Shown here: piece by piece, positions 25,601-33,220 of the stretch
How the letters are laid out: each line of letters starts with the position of its first letter
Numbering within the stretch: position 1 is the stretch's first letter
Assembly (NCBI GenBank): GCA_016946835.1
Contig: JACVTC010000104.1
Location: 227,001-291,000, forward strand
Origin: Neocallimastix lanati (nom. inval.)
Taxonomy: Eukaryota; Neocallimastigomycota; Neocallimastigomycetes; Neocallimastigales; Neocallimastigaceae
Direction of reading: 5' to 3'
Length of the DNA: 64,000 nt
Program-made: the position numbers and the translations under genes
Notes under the pieces: generated by a model
Database searches by the model: none
What the model saw: the letters and a program-made list of their open reading frames with translations, nothing else
What the model was told of the DNA's origin: nothing

Positions 25601-25944
25601 ATTTCACAATCATACTCACGATGTGGAGGGAGTATGTCGCAATTTCTTTCATTGAATACTTCTGTATAATTTTTATAAATAGGAGGTATTCCTATAATTT
25701 TTTGATTTAATTTATTTTCGAAATTACTAATTTTTAAACAATTACAGATACAACACAAATTTTTTACAGAACACTTTTTAGAAATATACTTTTTACTTTC
25801 ATCTTTATTTAAATTATCATTATGATTATAATTTTTTGTTACATTATTACATAAAACATCAATTTTACAAATTTTATTTAATTCATCTAAATTAATATTA
25901 TTACTATCACTAAATTCATAAATTTCATCATCATTATCAAACAT
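22687..25944 (-). CDS. Gypsy Pol: RT-RNase H-integrase-chromodomain
   Basis: 1085 residues, fully open. The RT core has FVKKKDGSLRLCVDYRKLN, FTKLDLKSAYN, MPFGLKNAPATFQ and the catalytic YIDDILIYS. RNase H has VVETDASNFAVGAIL and YDKELLAI. Integrase has an HHCC finger (HHDLVTAGHFG, then CETCCRAK) and the D-D-E core in DFIVELP, SDRGTQFTS and NHPQTDGQTERVN. A GPY/F-like module precedes a C-terminal chromodomain (FLVSWKGLDSDEDTWIDEDQ), which in this group directs integration to marked chromatin. The pol frame is -1 relative to gag-protease and is open back across the gag stop near 25988. It is probably expressed by frameshifting or reinitiation, although no canonical slippery heptamer precedes the gag stop. 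The stop overlaps the polypurine tract region. Confidence 0.96.
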   Translation of the reverse strand: MFDNDDEIYEFSDSNNINLDELNKICKIDVLCNNVTKNYNHNDNLNKDESKKYISKKCSVKNLCCICNCLKISNFENKLNQKIIGIPPIYKNYTEVFNERNCDILPPHREYDCEIRLKDNSNLFYGPIYPLTEVERDELKKYIKENLEKGFIRKSTSPAGAPILFVKKKDGSLRLCVDYRKLNEMTIRNSYPLPLISELLDRVKGAKFFTKLDLKSAYNLVRIKEGDEYKTAFRTRYGHFEYLVMPFGLKNAPATFQHFINDVLSDYLDDFIISYIDDILIYSKSLEEHHIHVKKVLKKLLENNLYVKLEKCEFDVSETAFLGYILSKDGLKVDPNKIKAILDWPVPTTVKEVQSFINLCNYYRIFIKDFAKIARSLHKLTRKNVSFNWGPDQQKAFDKLKELFTSAPILRNPDSNKPFVVETDASNFAVGAILSQEYDGQLHPIAYISSCLTKSKKNYPIYDKELLAIKVALEEWRHYLEGARHPFTIYTDHKNLTFPRKPEMLSQRQIHWYEFLSRFDFNLVYRAGKKSGKPDILSRRSDHLFNYPQTVSCRVINCNASDDCLCNSILNSLKDDELYNKIKAFLSSNNKDTAPIRNIDKCVIDDEGFLLYDDLIYVPENIRTRILEMHHDLVTAGHFGVNKTSDLIYRNFWWPKLRHDVKKFIKSCETCCRAKVPRHKPYGLLSPLSTPNRAWADISMDFIVELPKSKDMTTIMVVVDRLTKMAHFIPLRCLPTTSIAADAFINSIFKLHGFPDSIISDRGTQFTSEFWNRLCDLLCIKHSFSTSNHPQTDGQTERVNAILEQYLRCYINERQTNWVDLLPFAEFAYNNTLQQSINQSPFFANYGFNPRFSLEIPSNERPHRADQRVKDINENIKFLKENLDKAKETYKKYADQRRLPSPDFQVGNKVWLLKGSTTKNVKKKLANQMLGPFEIVEKISSLAYKLKLPSNMRCHPVFHVSLLEPYHKNEFENRNKRKRKNINLTTDTFDKVPEKIVNMRKYRGKNRFLVSWKGLDSDEDTWIDEDQIYDKQLIQEYYRRTKKNRTNIEENTLSDNEIYVRHRYQPFVIDLPANGLNRMSRRSST

Positions 25945-25991
25945 AAAACTATCATTTACATCACTATCATAATTAATTATACAAAATTTTT

Positions 25992-27620
25992 TTAACCATT
26001 AAGTTCTTCATTTTCACTACAAGTTTTAATACGAGTACGACGACCTCTAATCGTAATTTCTTCATCAGAATTCATATCGGAGTCAGATTCAAAGGAATAC
26101 TTACGCTTAGGATTAATTTTTTCCTTTGTTAAGGAAAGTTCTTCATATGGTTCCTTTCCTTTAGAAGAAATTTTGTTTAACTTCTTTTTATTTTTTCTAT
26201 TTCTTTTTCCTACATTACAGTGTCGAGCACAGTATCCTGAACTGGAAGAGATTTTCTTTGAAACATGGTAGTTAATAGGGCAATGTTTTTCAATCCATGG
26301 GAGTCCTAAAATGATATCTACATCAGGGATACGAAGAGAGTGTAATTGAATTATTTCATAATGATTCTTAAAACGAAGAATACATTTCTCGGTGATTTTC
26401 TTCACAGTAGATAAACCATAACCCAAACCAGCAACTTTAAAGGAGTTATCAATATTCATAAGTTTAATGTTGTTCACTCTAGCAAATTCTGGATGTATAC
26501 AGTTAATATCAGAGCCAAAATCAATGAGAACCTTTGCTTTAACCTCATCGGATTCATTTGTTTTAATATAAAAATCAAGTATGTTAGTCTTTCCTTTAAA
26601 ATTTATATTCTCATTTTCAACAATATCCAAAACTTTGTAGATATTATCATACTTTTCAACTTTCTTAATTCTCCTAACAGAAGAAGAGGTAGATATAGAA
26701 GTGGCAGAAGAAGAGGGATTTTCATTTGGAACTTTATTAATCATTTTGAAGTTTTTTGGTTTTATTCTATTTGGACAATTAAATTGCATGTGTCCAGCTT
26801 CACCACATTTAAAACATAGTCTCTTCTTTCTTCTTTCTTCAATATTTGATTTGTTTTCAATGTAGTTCTTGTTGTGTGATGGGAAATATCTTGTGACTTT
26901 TTGACCTTTTTTAATGCGATAAAGATCCACATCCATTGGATCGTCTTGATTATAATTTCTACGGTCTTGATGAGTTAAGTAATATTCTTGGATGTCGTTT
27001 CTCTTGGTAAGGCTTTCTATATTCACAGATTCCCTAAATAGCTGCTCTAAGTTGTTGGGATTTGGATTTACGAGAGCTAAACGTTCTCTCATCTTGGGAT
27101 GGAGTCCTTTAATATACATAAAGATTTTTGCGGACTCATTAAAGTTCGAGTATTGGCTTATCTTCTGGAATGCAGTGATGTATTACATAACGTGGCCATA
27201 CTTGAACTGACGAATATTGTTAAGTTTCCCATTAGCGACAGCAGCATCAACGTCAGGGTCGCCAAAGTTTCTTCTTAGTTCATTAATGAAGTTCTCATAG
27301 TTTCTAAGAACTTCGTTATTATTCCTCCGTAAGCAAGAAGCCCAGTTAAGTGCTCTTCCAGTAAAATATGAGATAACGAACATGACCTTCCTTCTATCAT
27401 CGGGGAACCTTCGTGGATTTGCCTCGATAGCTAACTCTATCCTTGTCAAAAATCCATCGAGGTCTTTCGTAGCTCCCGAGAATAAGGGAGGGTCGTTGAT
27501 GATCTTCAGTTGAGGAGCTGGATTAAGTTGTTGTTCCATTTGATCCTCAAGATTTAAATTTTGAAATATAAGATCCAATTCTTCCAACTTGATTAATTTA
27601 TTTGTATACTTAGATTTCAA
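25992..27620 (-). pseudogene. Gypsy Gag-protease with one nonsense codon
   Basis: One frame of 543 codons. It is broken only by TAA at 27183-27185 within HVM-stop-YITAFQ, where Gln (CAA) is the likely original. The retrotransposon Gag domain lies in the first 250 residues (RRFPDDRRKVMFVISYFTGR), and the zinc knuckle is CFKCGEAGHMQFNC. The protease box reads LIDFGSDINCI. The invariant Asp-Ser/Thr-Gly has become Asp-Phe-Gly (TTT at 26517-26519), again one C-to-T step from TCT. The C-terminus is basic with Ser/Asp repeats. Translation restarting after the stop (Met at 27119) would lack most of the Gag head. Confidence 0.9.
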
Positions 27621-27920
27621 CTAATATTTTATTTATTTTCTGACCTGCTTATTTATTAAGGTATTTACTTATATAATTTATTTTATTTATTCTAAATTAT
27701 TTTCGTTCTAGTAATTGATTATTATATTAATATTATATTATTATTCATAAAGTCATCAGCACGATATCCAATTGTAATGGTGTGCGACGAGTAAATGAAA
27801 CAAATATAATATAATATAATAATATTAACTAATATGTTATTAAAGAGCCACAGTAGAAATAAAACACCTTGAAGATAAAGCGCAAAAGACAACACAGTAA
27901 CGATAAACACGGTATGGATC

Positions 27921-27982
27921 AAACACAGTAGAAACCAAACACAGTAGAAACCAAACACAGTAGAAACCAAACACAGTAGAAG
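27921..27982 (-). repeat. 16-bp tandem repeat in gypsy leader
   Basis: Nearly four copies of AAACACAGTAGAAACC (plus strand) in the untranslated leader between the 5' LTR and gag. Related CACAGTAG pieces lie upstream to 27850. It could be a packaging or translation-control element. Confidence 0.85.
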
Positions 27983-28044
27983 AATCCAAACGCAATAGTA
28001 GTTTTTTACTTGTTATAACGTGTTTTTTGTTTAAATCTTAGTGG

Positions 28045-28055
28045 GTATTAGTTAT
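28045..28055 (-). other. Self-priming primer-binding site of the gypsy element
   Basis: The 11 bases directly inside the 5' LTR read ATAACTAATAC on the minus strand. They are an exact complement of GTATTAGTTAT inside the same LTR (28212-28202). No tRNA-type TGG start is present. This is the arrangement of the Tf1/sushi group, where the 5' end of the transcript folds back as primer. Confidence 0.65.
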
Positions 28056-28678
28056 TGTAATGAATCCGTCAATAAAAAAACAGATTATAACAATAAAAAA
28101 ACACTACAGTTTAAACAAATAAAATTAAAGTAATTTCTTTTATTAATAAATTCTTTTATTAATTATAAACTTCTTTTATGTTATTAACTGTAAAATAGTT
28201 AATAACTAATACATCGATTTAATTAAGAAAAATTACATGTATTTATATTTTTTCTTATTACAATATTAATATATGATGTTATTTAATAATATATATAAAA
28301 CTATTTATTTATAAACAAAAGATTTTTTAATTAATAATTTTTATTATTTATTAATTTACTAAAACTAAAATTAATTTTTTAAACTCTTTATTTTATTTAT
28401 TATTTTAATACTTATAATAATTTTAATTATATATTTAATATTGAAAAATTATTTTTATAAATATTAACTATTTAAGATTATTCCTAAATTAATATTTAAC
28501 TATTTAAAACTAAACTAAATTAACTAAACTAATTAAAAAATATTTTCAATTTAAAAAAATAATTAAATTTTATTTCAATAAATTTTATATTAAAAAAAAT
28601 AATTCATATACATTAAATAAATTAATTGTACGAAAAATTAAGCTATTTAATGTATTAAAGATTTATTAAATCTTTACA
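28056..28678 (-). repeat. Gypsy 5' LTR
   Basis: 623 bp. If transcription begins at 28212, as the self-priming complementarity predicts, U3 is 28678-28213 and R-U5 is 28212-28056. Confidence 0.95.
28240..28247 (-). promoter_or_regulatory. TATA box of the gypsy LTR promoter
   Basis: TATAAATA on the minus strand, beginning 35 bases before the transcript start predicted at 28212. This spacing independently supports that start, though such motifs are common in AT-rich DNA. Confidence 0.5.
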
Positions 28679-29271
28679 ATTACTAAAATCAACCGGTGAA
28701 TTATTATTGTTAATTTTTCTTTCTTTTATATTAGTAATATTATTAACTGAATAATTTTTTTTTATAAATTGTTCATTTTTATTAGCATTTGAAATAATTT
28801 GAATATTATCTACTTTTGAATTGTTACTATCAATAATATTTATTTCCGTAACCAAATCAGAAGTTAGAGATTTATTAATTCTATTGATAATGCTATCAAC
28901 TTTAACAGATTCATTGATATTTATTTCTTCTTTTACAATTGTATGACTATTTATTTTGTTTCTTATATTTTCAGAATTATTAATAATATTTTTATTTTTA
29001 CTACTTGAATTAATATTTTCCTTATTATTTATTATTACAATACTATTAATCTCAATATTATTATTTTGATTTTTCTTAATATCTGCACTACCTTTAATAT
29101 TATTTTTATTTTCTTCTTTAGTAATTATAATATTATTGTTTGTTTTGCATTTGCTATTACTATTATTTACTAATTTATTATTTTCTCTGAAATTATCCAA
29201 TTTTAACGCGTTTAATTTGTTTTGTTTCGCGTTTATTATGTCATCAACCGCGTCATTTTTAGTATTATTAA

Positions 29272-29311
<40 letters not shown>

Positions 29312-30451
29312 AATGTTATTATTATTATTATTTTCTTCATTTTTATTGATTCTTTTATTTAAAACAGATAATTTTTCAAGTTCAGCTACCACTCTAAATT
29401 CAGAAGTTCCTTGTTTCAAAAGAATTAAATTGTCGCTTGGGTCAGTAATAATTCCTAATTCTCTTTGTGTTTTAAAATTCAAACTAATATCATAAAATGG
29501 ATTTTCTTTCTCAACTACTCTGAATATTACATTTTTTTGAACACCACCAATAATTAAATTTAAAATTGTAAGTTTAGTTATTCCAGTAATACTTGAGTCA
29601 TCAATACAATGATTAAGAATATATTTTTCCAGAAAACTACGATTTACCAAATTATTTTCACCGTATCCTTTTAAAATACACCTAGCTTCCTTATTATCAA
29701 CAAGAGCTAATATTCCCATTGATTCACCATCTACAAACTCATCTAATTCATTCACGTCATCGCTAACTCCAGTTTCAAATCTACCTTTTTGAATTAACAA
29801 TTTTAACAATTGAAATTTTTCTGTTAGGTTATCTTGATTTATATCCATTTTATTTCTATATCTATTTTTAAAATGTACTATTAATTAATATTATTAAATA
29901 TACTACTATTAAAATACACAATATTTTTATCTTATTATACTTATATATATTGTAATTTTATTCCTAAGTTTTAACACTTTTAAACTACACTATTTATATC
30001 TTCCTACTCTTATTTTATTTAAAAAAATATTCCTATTATATATTTTATCTAAATTATTCACTAAAATGCTAATTAAAATAACAATATTTTTACTATTTCA
30101 CTCTCTAATTATTATTATTATCCTACTTAAACTACCTTACTTTTAACACTAGCACTATATTAATAAATTATTTATATATATATTTTTATTAGATTTCCGA
30201 ATATTTAATTATTTTAAAACAATTTATTTAAATTATACTAAAATGAATGAAATAACATATATTGTATAATTTTCTCTTCACCAAAGATAAAATAACTATA
30301 AATAACCAATAAAAAAAATTAAAAATCTATATCATAAACATATATATATTAATCCTAACTAAAGAGAATTTATGTAAATATATACGGATTTATAATTAAT
30401 TAACAAAATTACTAAACACCACTACTTATAAATTATTTTTTACACAACACA

Positions 30452-30469
30452 TCCCCGATATCTCCACCA
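30452..30469 (-). other. tRNA-type primer-binding site of the non-autonomous element
   Basis: TGGTGGAGATATCGGGGA on the minus strand, five bases inside the 5' LTR. Its complement ends in CCA and looks like a tRNA acceptor/T-arm end. The cognate tRNA was not identified. Confidence 0.6.
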
Positions 30470-30474
30470 ATTTT

Positions 30475-30856
30475 TGATATACGGGACTTTTATGTGCAAT
30501 AATTTATAAGCAGTGGGTTTTAAATAATGGTAGTTTAGTAAATTTTATTAATAAAATTATAATATTCGTACAATTAAAATAATAATTCTAATTCCTAAAA
30601 ATTTACAAGAGAGTTCTCTATTTCTAATATAAATAATTTAATTTATAAGAAATAGGTAATATATTAATTATATATTCTAATATATAGAATTATATAAATT
30701 TTATATGAATTAAAGTATTATAATTATTATAATTATAATAATACATATTGAAATAAAATAAAATAAAATAATTATTATCAAAAAGATATAAATTTAATAT
30801 TTAATAATTATTATTAAATATACAAATATGTTACTACACATATTTGTTTTATATCA
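30475..30856 (-). repeat. 5' LTR of the non-autonomous element
   Basis: 382 bp, partner of 21361-21738. Confidence 0.92.
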
Positions 30857-31229
30857 TTACTTTGCTTATTATTTTATAAATCAAAGAATAATTTACATTT
30901 TTGAATTACACAAGAAAAATTTTTAATTTAAAATGTGATTGGGATAATCACATAATTATATTAATTATATTATTATAAATTTTATTAATATCAATACTTT
31001 TCAAAATTAATTATGTTATTAAAAATATTAAATTCAATAAAAGATTTTTATTATTTTATTAAAATTCTAATTGTTATTATTATATTTTAATAATAATTGA
31101 TTCATATTGATCAAACATTATAAATATTACTATGAAAATAATTAATTATTTTAATAGGATCAATTATTCAACTCTTATTGTTTTAATTTTTAATTCTTAT
31201 ATTATTTAAATTAATATATATATATATCG
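30857..31229. other. AT-rich DNA of the outer transposon, nothing recognised
   Basis: Between the non-autonomous element's right TSD and the SINE-like insertion. No coding or structured signal is seen. Confidence 0.4.
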
Positions 31230-31535
31230 TTTATGAAAAAAAAAAAAAAAAAAAAAACATAGACTTGCACATATGGGTACCCATCTCCCATATGGCCATA
31301 CAGTTATTAATTAACTGTAAGGTGATGAGTTATTGGCATACTGTATCAGCTTCGCCGCTCTCAATCGTCGTTACACACTGCCCGGAGATGCATTCCTAAC
31401 GTTCCTACATATATCTCTAATGAACACGAGCATCATAACGGAACCATTAACTCCTCCCTAGTGGGTGTAATCATTGGCGATTGGAAATTTTACAATCATC
31501 AAGGTCTATGCTTCAATTCAAAGCGTTTATGAAAA
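31230..31535 (-). mobile_element. SINE-like insertion carrying a structured, GC-rich RNA sequence
   Basis: A body of about 265 bp (31258-31523) is far richer in G+C than anything near it and has no reading frame. It is flanked by direct repeats CGTTTATGAAAA (31230-31241 and 31524-31535). On the minus strand its ends can pair (GCATAGACCTTG with CAAGTCTATG), and internal hairpins are visible (TACAGTTA/TAACTGTA, CATATGGG/CCCATATG). The minus-strand copy ends in about 20 T, like a Pol III terminator. I see no A/B box, 5S, tRNA, U-snRNA, SRP or RNase P signature that I trust. It may be a SINE or a retroposed copy of a host ncRNA. Confidence 0.6.
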
Positions 31536-31893
31536 TATGAACTATAAATAATTAAAATTATTTACTTTTCATTTAAATTTTTTATTTACTATAATAAAAT
31601 ATAATAATTAAAAGACAAACGTTATTATAACTAAATTTTTTTTTTTTTTAGAAAAATAAATGAAAAAAAATTAAAATGTATAAGATTCCTATATATATAA
31701 AATAATTATATTTTTTTTATTTTATTTTATTTTATATTTATTTCACCTATATACTTTATTATTTAATATTTATATATATGTTAAACTTATATATATTTAT
31801 ATGGCTTATATATTATCTTAATTTTTAAAAAAATAATATTTAGTTTAATAATAAATATAAAATTAATCTATAAAAAATCTATTTTTTATTTAT

Positions 31894-32342
31894 TTAACCA
31901 CGCCAACACCAACCATATTCAGTAAGACAGTATTTATCAACTATATCATAAACACGAGCATTACGATTAACATAACCTCTCCATGAAAAACAACCTCTTG
32001 TGTTATTTGATGTGTAATAACATCCATTTTTGGTACTTATATGTCTAGTAATCCATTTACATTTATCTGGATTTTTATATTGTGTATCTCTAAGATATGC
32101 TCCAACAGGGATTTCTCTATAATTAGCTACTGAATTACGGAGAAAACAGTCATGAAATCCACGATTACTATTTTTATAATACCATAACCTTTACATATAT
32201 ATGTATTTTTGCAATCTCTAGAATTAAGGAAATATAGATGAGATATATCTGAATATATAGCTGGTCCAACCGATTTTATACCACAAACATAAGTAATGCA
32301 TGCAGTAGCAATTAATAAAGCAGTTAATAATTTTTTAAACAT
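31894..32342 (-). pseudogene. Small secreted Cys-rich protein, one-base frameshift
   Basis: Starts MFKKLLTALLIATACITYVCG, a clear signal peptide. The mature part would be about 128 residues with regularly spaced Cys and many aromatic residues. After CKGYG (near 32180) the frame is lost by one base. The other frame then continues for about 95 residues with RGFHDC, KCKWITR, NGCYYT, GCFSWRGYVNR and a terminal YGWCWRG before TAA at 31894-31896. I do not recognise the family. It lies about 400 bp inside the right inverted repeat, so it may be transposon cargo or an older resident gene. A sequencing error at 32180 would make it intact. Confidence 0.6.
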
Positions 32343-32732
32343 TTTAATTTATAAAATTAATACTTTAATATAATATTATAAAAAAATACTAATTATAAAC
32401 CTATTTATATATATATATTTTTTTTTTAATTATTCAATTATGTAATTACATATGTAATTCTGTTGATAATATAAACAAGGTATTAATAATAATTAATAAT
32501 AATTAATAATATTTAAAATAAAATAAAAAAAAAATAATAATTATTTTATATATGTAGTAATTATATATATATTTTTTTTATTTAATTTTCTAAAAAAAAA
32601 ATTTTTAGTCATAATAAACATTTGTCTTAATTATTTTTATTATCATTTAAAATTTTATTTATTCATTTATAATTTATTTATTCATTTATTTACTTATTAC
32701 ATTATAATACGCCATGTTTTCTGAAATGCAAC

Positions 32733-32784
32733 TACAACAAAATACAAATTTATGTAATAAAAATTTTCGAAATGACACACCCCC
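32733..32784 (-). repeat. Right terminal inverted repeat of putative MULE
   Basis: Reverse-complement match to 11867-11918, ending in CCCCC. Another copy of the GAAATGCAAC motif sits just inside it at 32721-32732. Confidence 0.7.
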
Positions 32785-32854
32785 TTTATATTATATAAAA
32801 CCATTATATGTGGCTTGAATACCAAAAAATAATGTAATAGAATTTTAAAGTATT

Positions 32855-32888
<34 letters not shown>

Positions 32889-33220
32889 TTTGATATGACA
32901 TAATAAATATATATAAATTTTAATATAAAATAATAGGTGTATTTTAAGCTAAAATAAATTTATTTTTCTTAATTCGAATTATTTAAATAATAAATAATAT
33001 TACAGAATTTTGAAATTTTGTAATATAAATATAAATAAAATAAAAATAAAAATAAGTAATAATTAAAAAATAAATAAAACAAAACAAAACAAAACAAAAC
33101 AAAACAAAACAAAACAAAACAAAACAAAAAAAATAAAAAAAAAGAAAGAAAAGAAAAGAAATAATAATAGTAATAATAATAAAAATTTATAAATTAAAAA
33201 AAAAGTAATAATTATAAAAA
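32785..33220. repeat. Spacer with poly-T and (AAAAC)n
   Basis: A T run at 32858-32886 and about ten AAAAC units at 33076-33127, just upstream of the TMX-like gene. The A-rich tract probably lies in its promoter or 5' UTR. Confidence 0.7.

Larger units (their letters stand above)
22054..28678 (-). mobile_element. Full-length Ty3/gypsy chromovirus-type retrotransposon
   Basis: LTRs at 28056-28678 (5') and 22054-22676 (3'), 623 bp each and almost identical. TSD ATTAC at 22049-22053 and 28679-28683. Internal order: leader with tandem repeat, gag-protease, pol with RT, RNase H, integrase and C-terminal chromodomain. A polypurine tract (AAAGGGCGAGA, minus strand) abuts the 3' LTR. The near-identical LTRs and the 1085-codon open pol show a recent insertion. 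One nonsense codon in gag and a damaged protease active site suggest that this copy itself is no longer autonomous. Confidence 0.97.
21827..29848 (-). pseudogene. Single ORF of the non-autonomous LTR element, interrupted by gypsy
   Basis: Starts at 29848 and runs open to 28679, where the gypsy element begins. Past that element and one ATTAC copy it resumes at 22048 in the same frame and ends at TAA 21827-21829, for 463 residues in all. Residues about 40-150 resemble a retropepsin fold: a strand-rich block ARCILKGYGENNLVNRSFLE, then LTILNLIIGG, then FYDISLNFKTQRELGI. The D-[ST]-G active site is replaced by K-G-Y-G, so it should be inactive. The rest is Asn/Lys-rich with a short poly-Asn tract (29270-29330). 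It could be a Gag-like RNA-packaging protein of the element. Its function is unknown. Confidence 0.7.
21361..30856 (-). mobile_element. Non-autonomous LTR retrotransposon, split by a gypsy element
   Basis: LTRs of about 380 bp (21361-21738 and 30475-30856) start TGATATACGGGAC and end TATATCA, with TTAC target duplications at 21357-21360 and 30857-30860. On the minus strand a primer-binding site lies five bases inside the 5' LTR (30475-30856): TGGTGGAGATATCGGGGAT, which looks like the complement of a tRNA 3' end ending in CCA. Without the gypsy insertion the internal region is only about 2.1 kb, with a single reading frame and no RT or integrase. It must have moved using another element's enzymes. 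Confidence 0.88.
11867..32784 (+). mobile_element. Putative MULE DNA transposon, disrupted by nested insertions
   Basis: The outer ends carry a closely matching inverted repeat (11867-11918 against 32733-32784, about 52 bp) that starts with a G run on both sides. Near the ends and just upstream of the transposase gene lie several copies of a GCGAAATGCAAC-like motif in both orientations, a common subterminal arrangement for transposase binding. The transposase gene at 17608-20418 is MULE-type. Without the insertions the element would be only several kb. I found no matching 8-11 bp target duplication outside the ends. The two inverted repeats could therefore belong to separate copies, and the outer boundary is an inference. 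Confidence 0.5.

Noticed and set aside
27722-27970. Hydrophobic small protein in the gypsy leader
   Set aside because: Generated by the 16-bp tandem repeat. It overlaps the untranslated leader and has no start context or homology that I can see.
31258-31523. tRNA, 5S, U-snRNA, SRP or RNase P RNA
   Set aside because: I compared the recognisable core motifs of each from memory and found no convincing match. A covariance-model search would decide.
11858-32793. Target-site duplication of the outer MULE
   Set aside because: The nine bases outside the two inverted repeats (TAGAAATAC and TTTATATTA) do not match, so I do not claim one.
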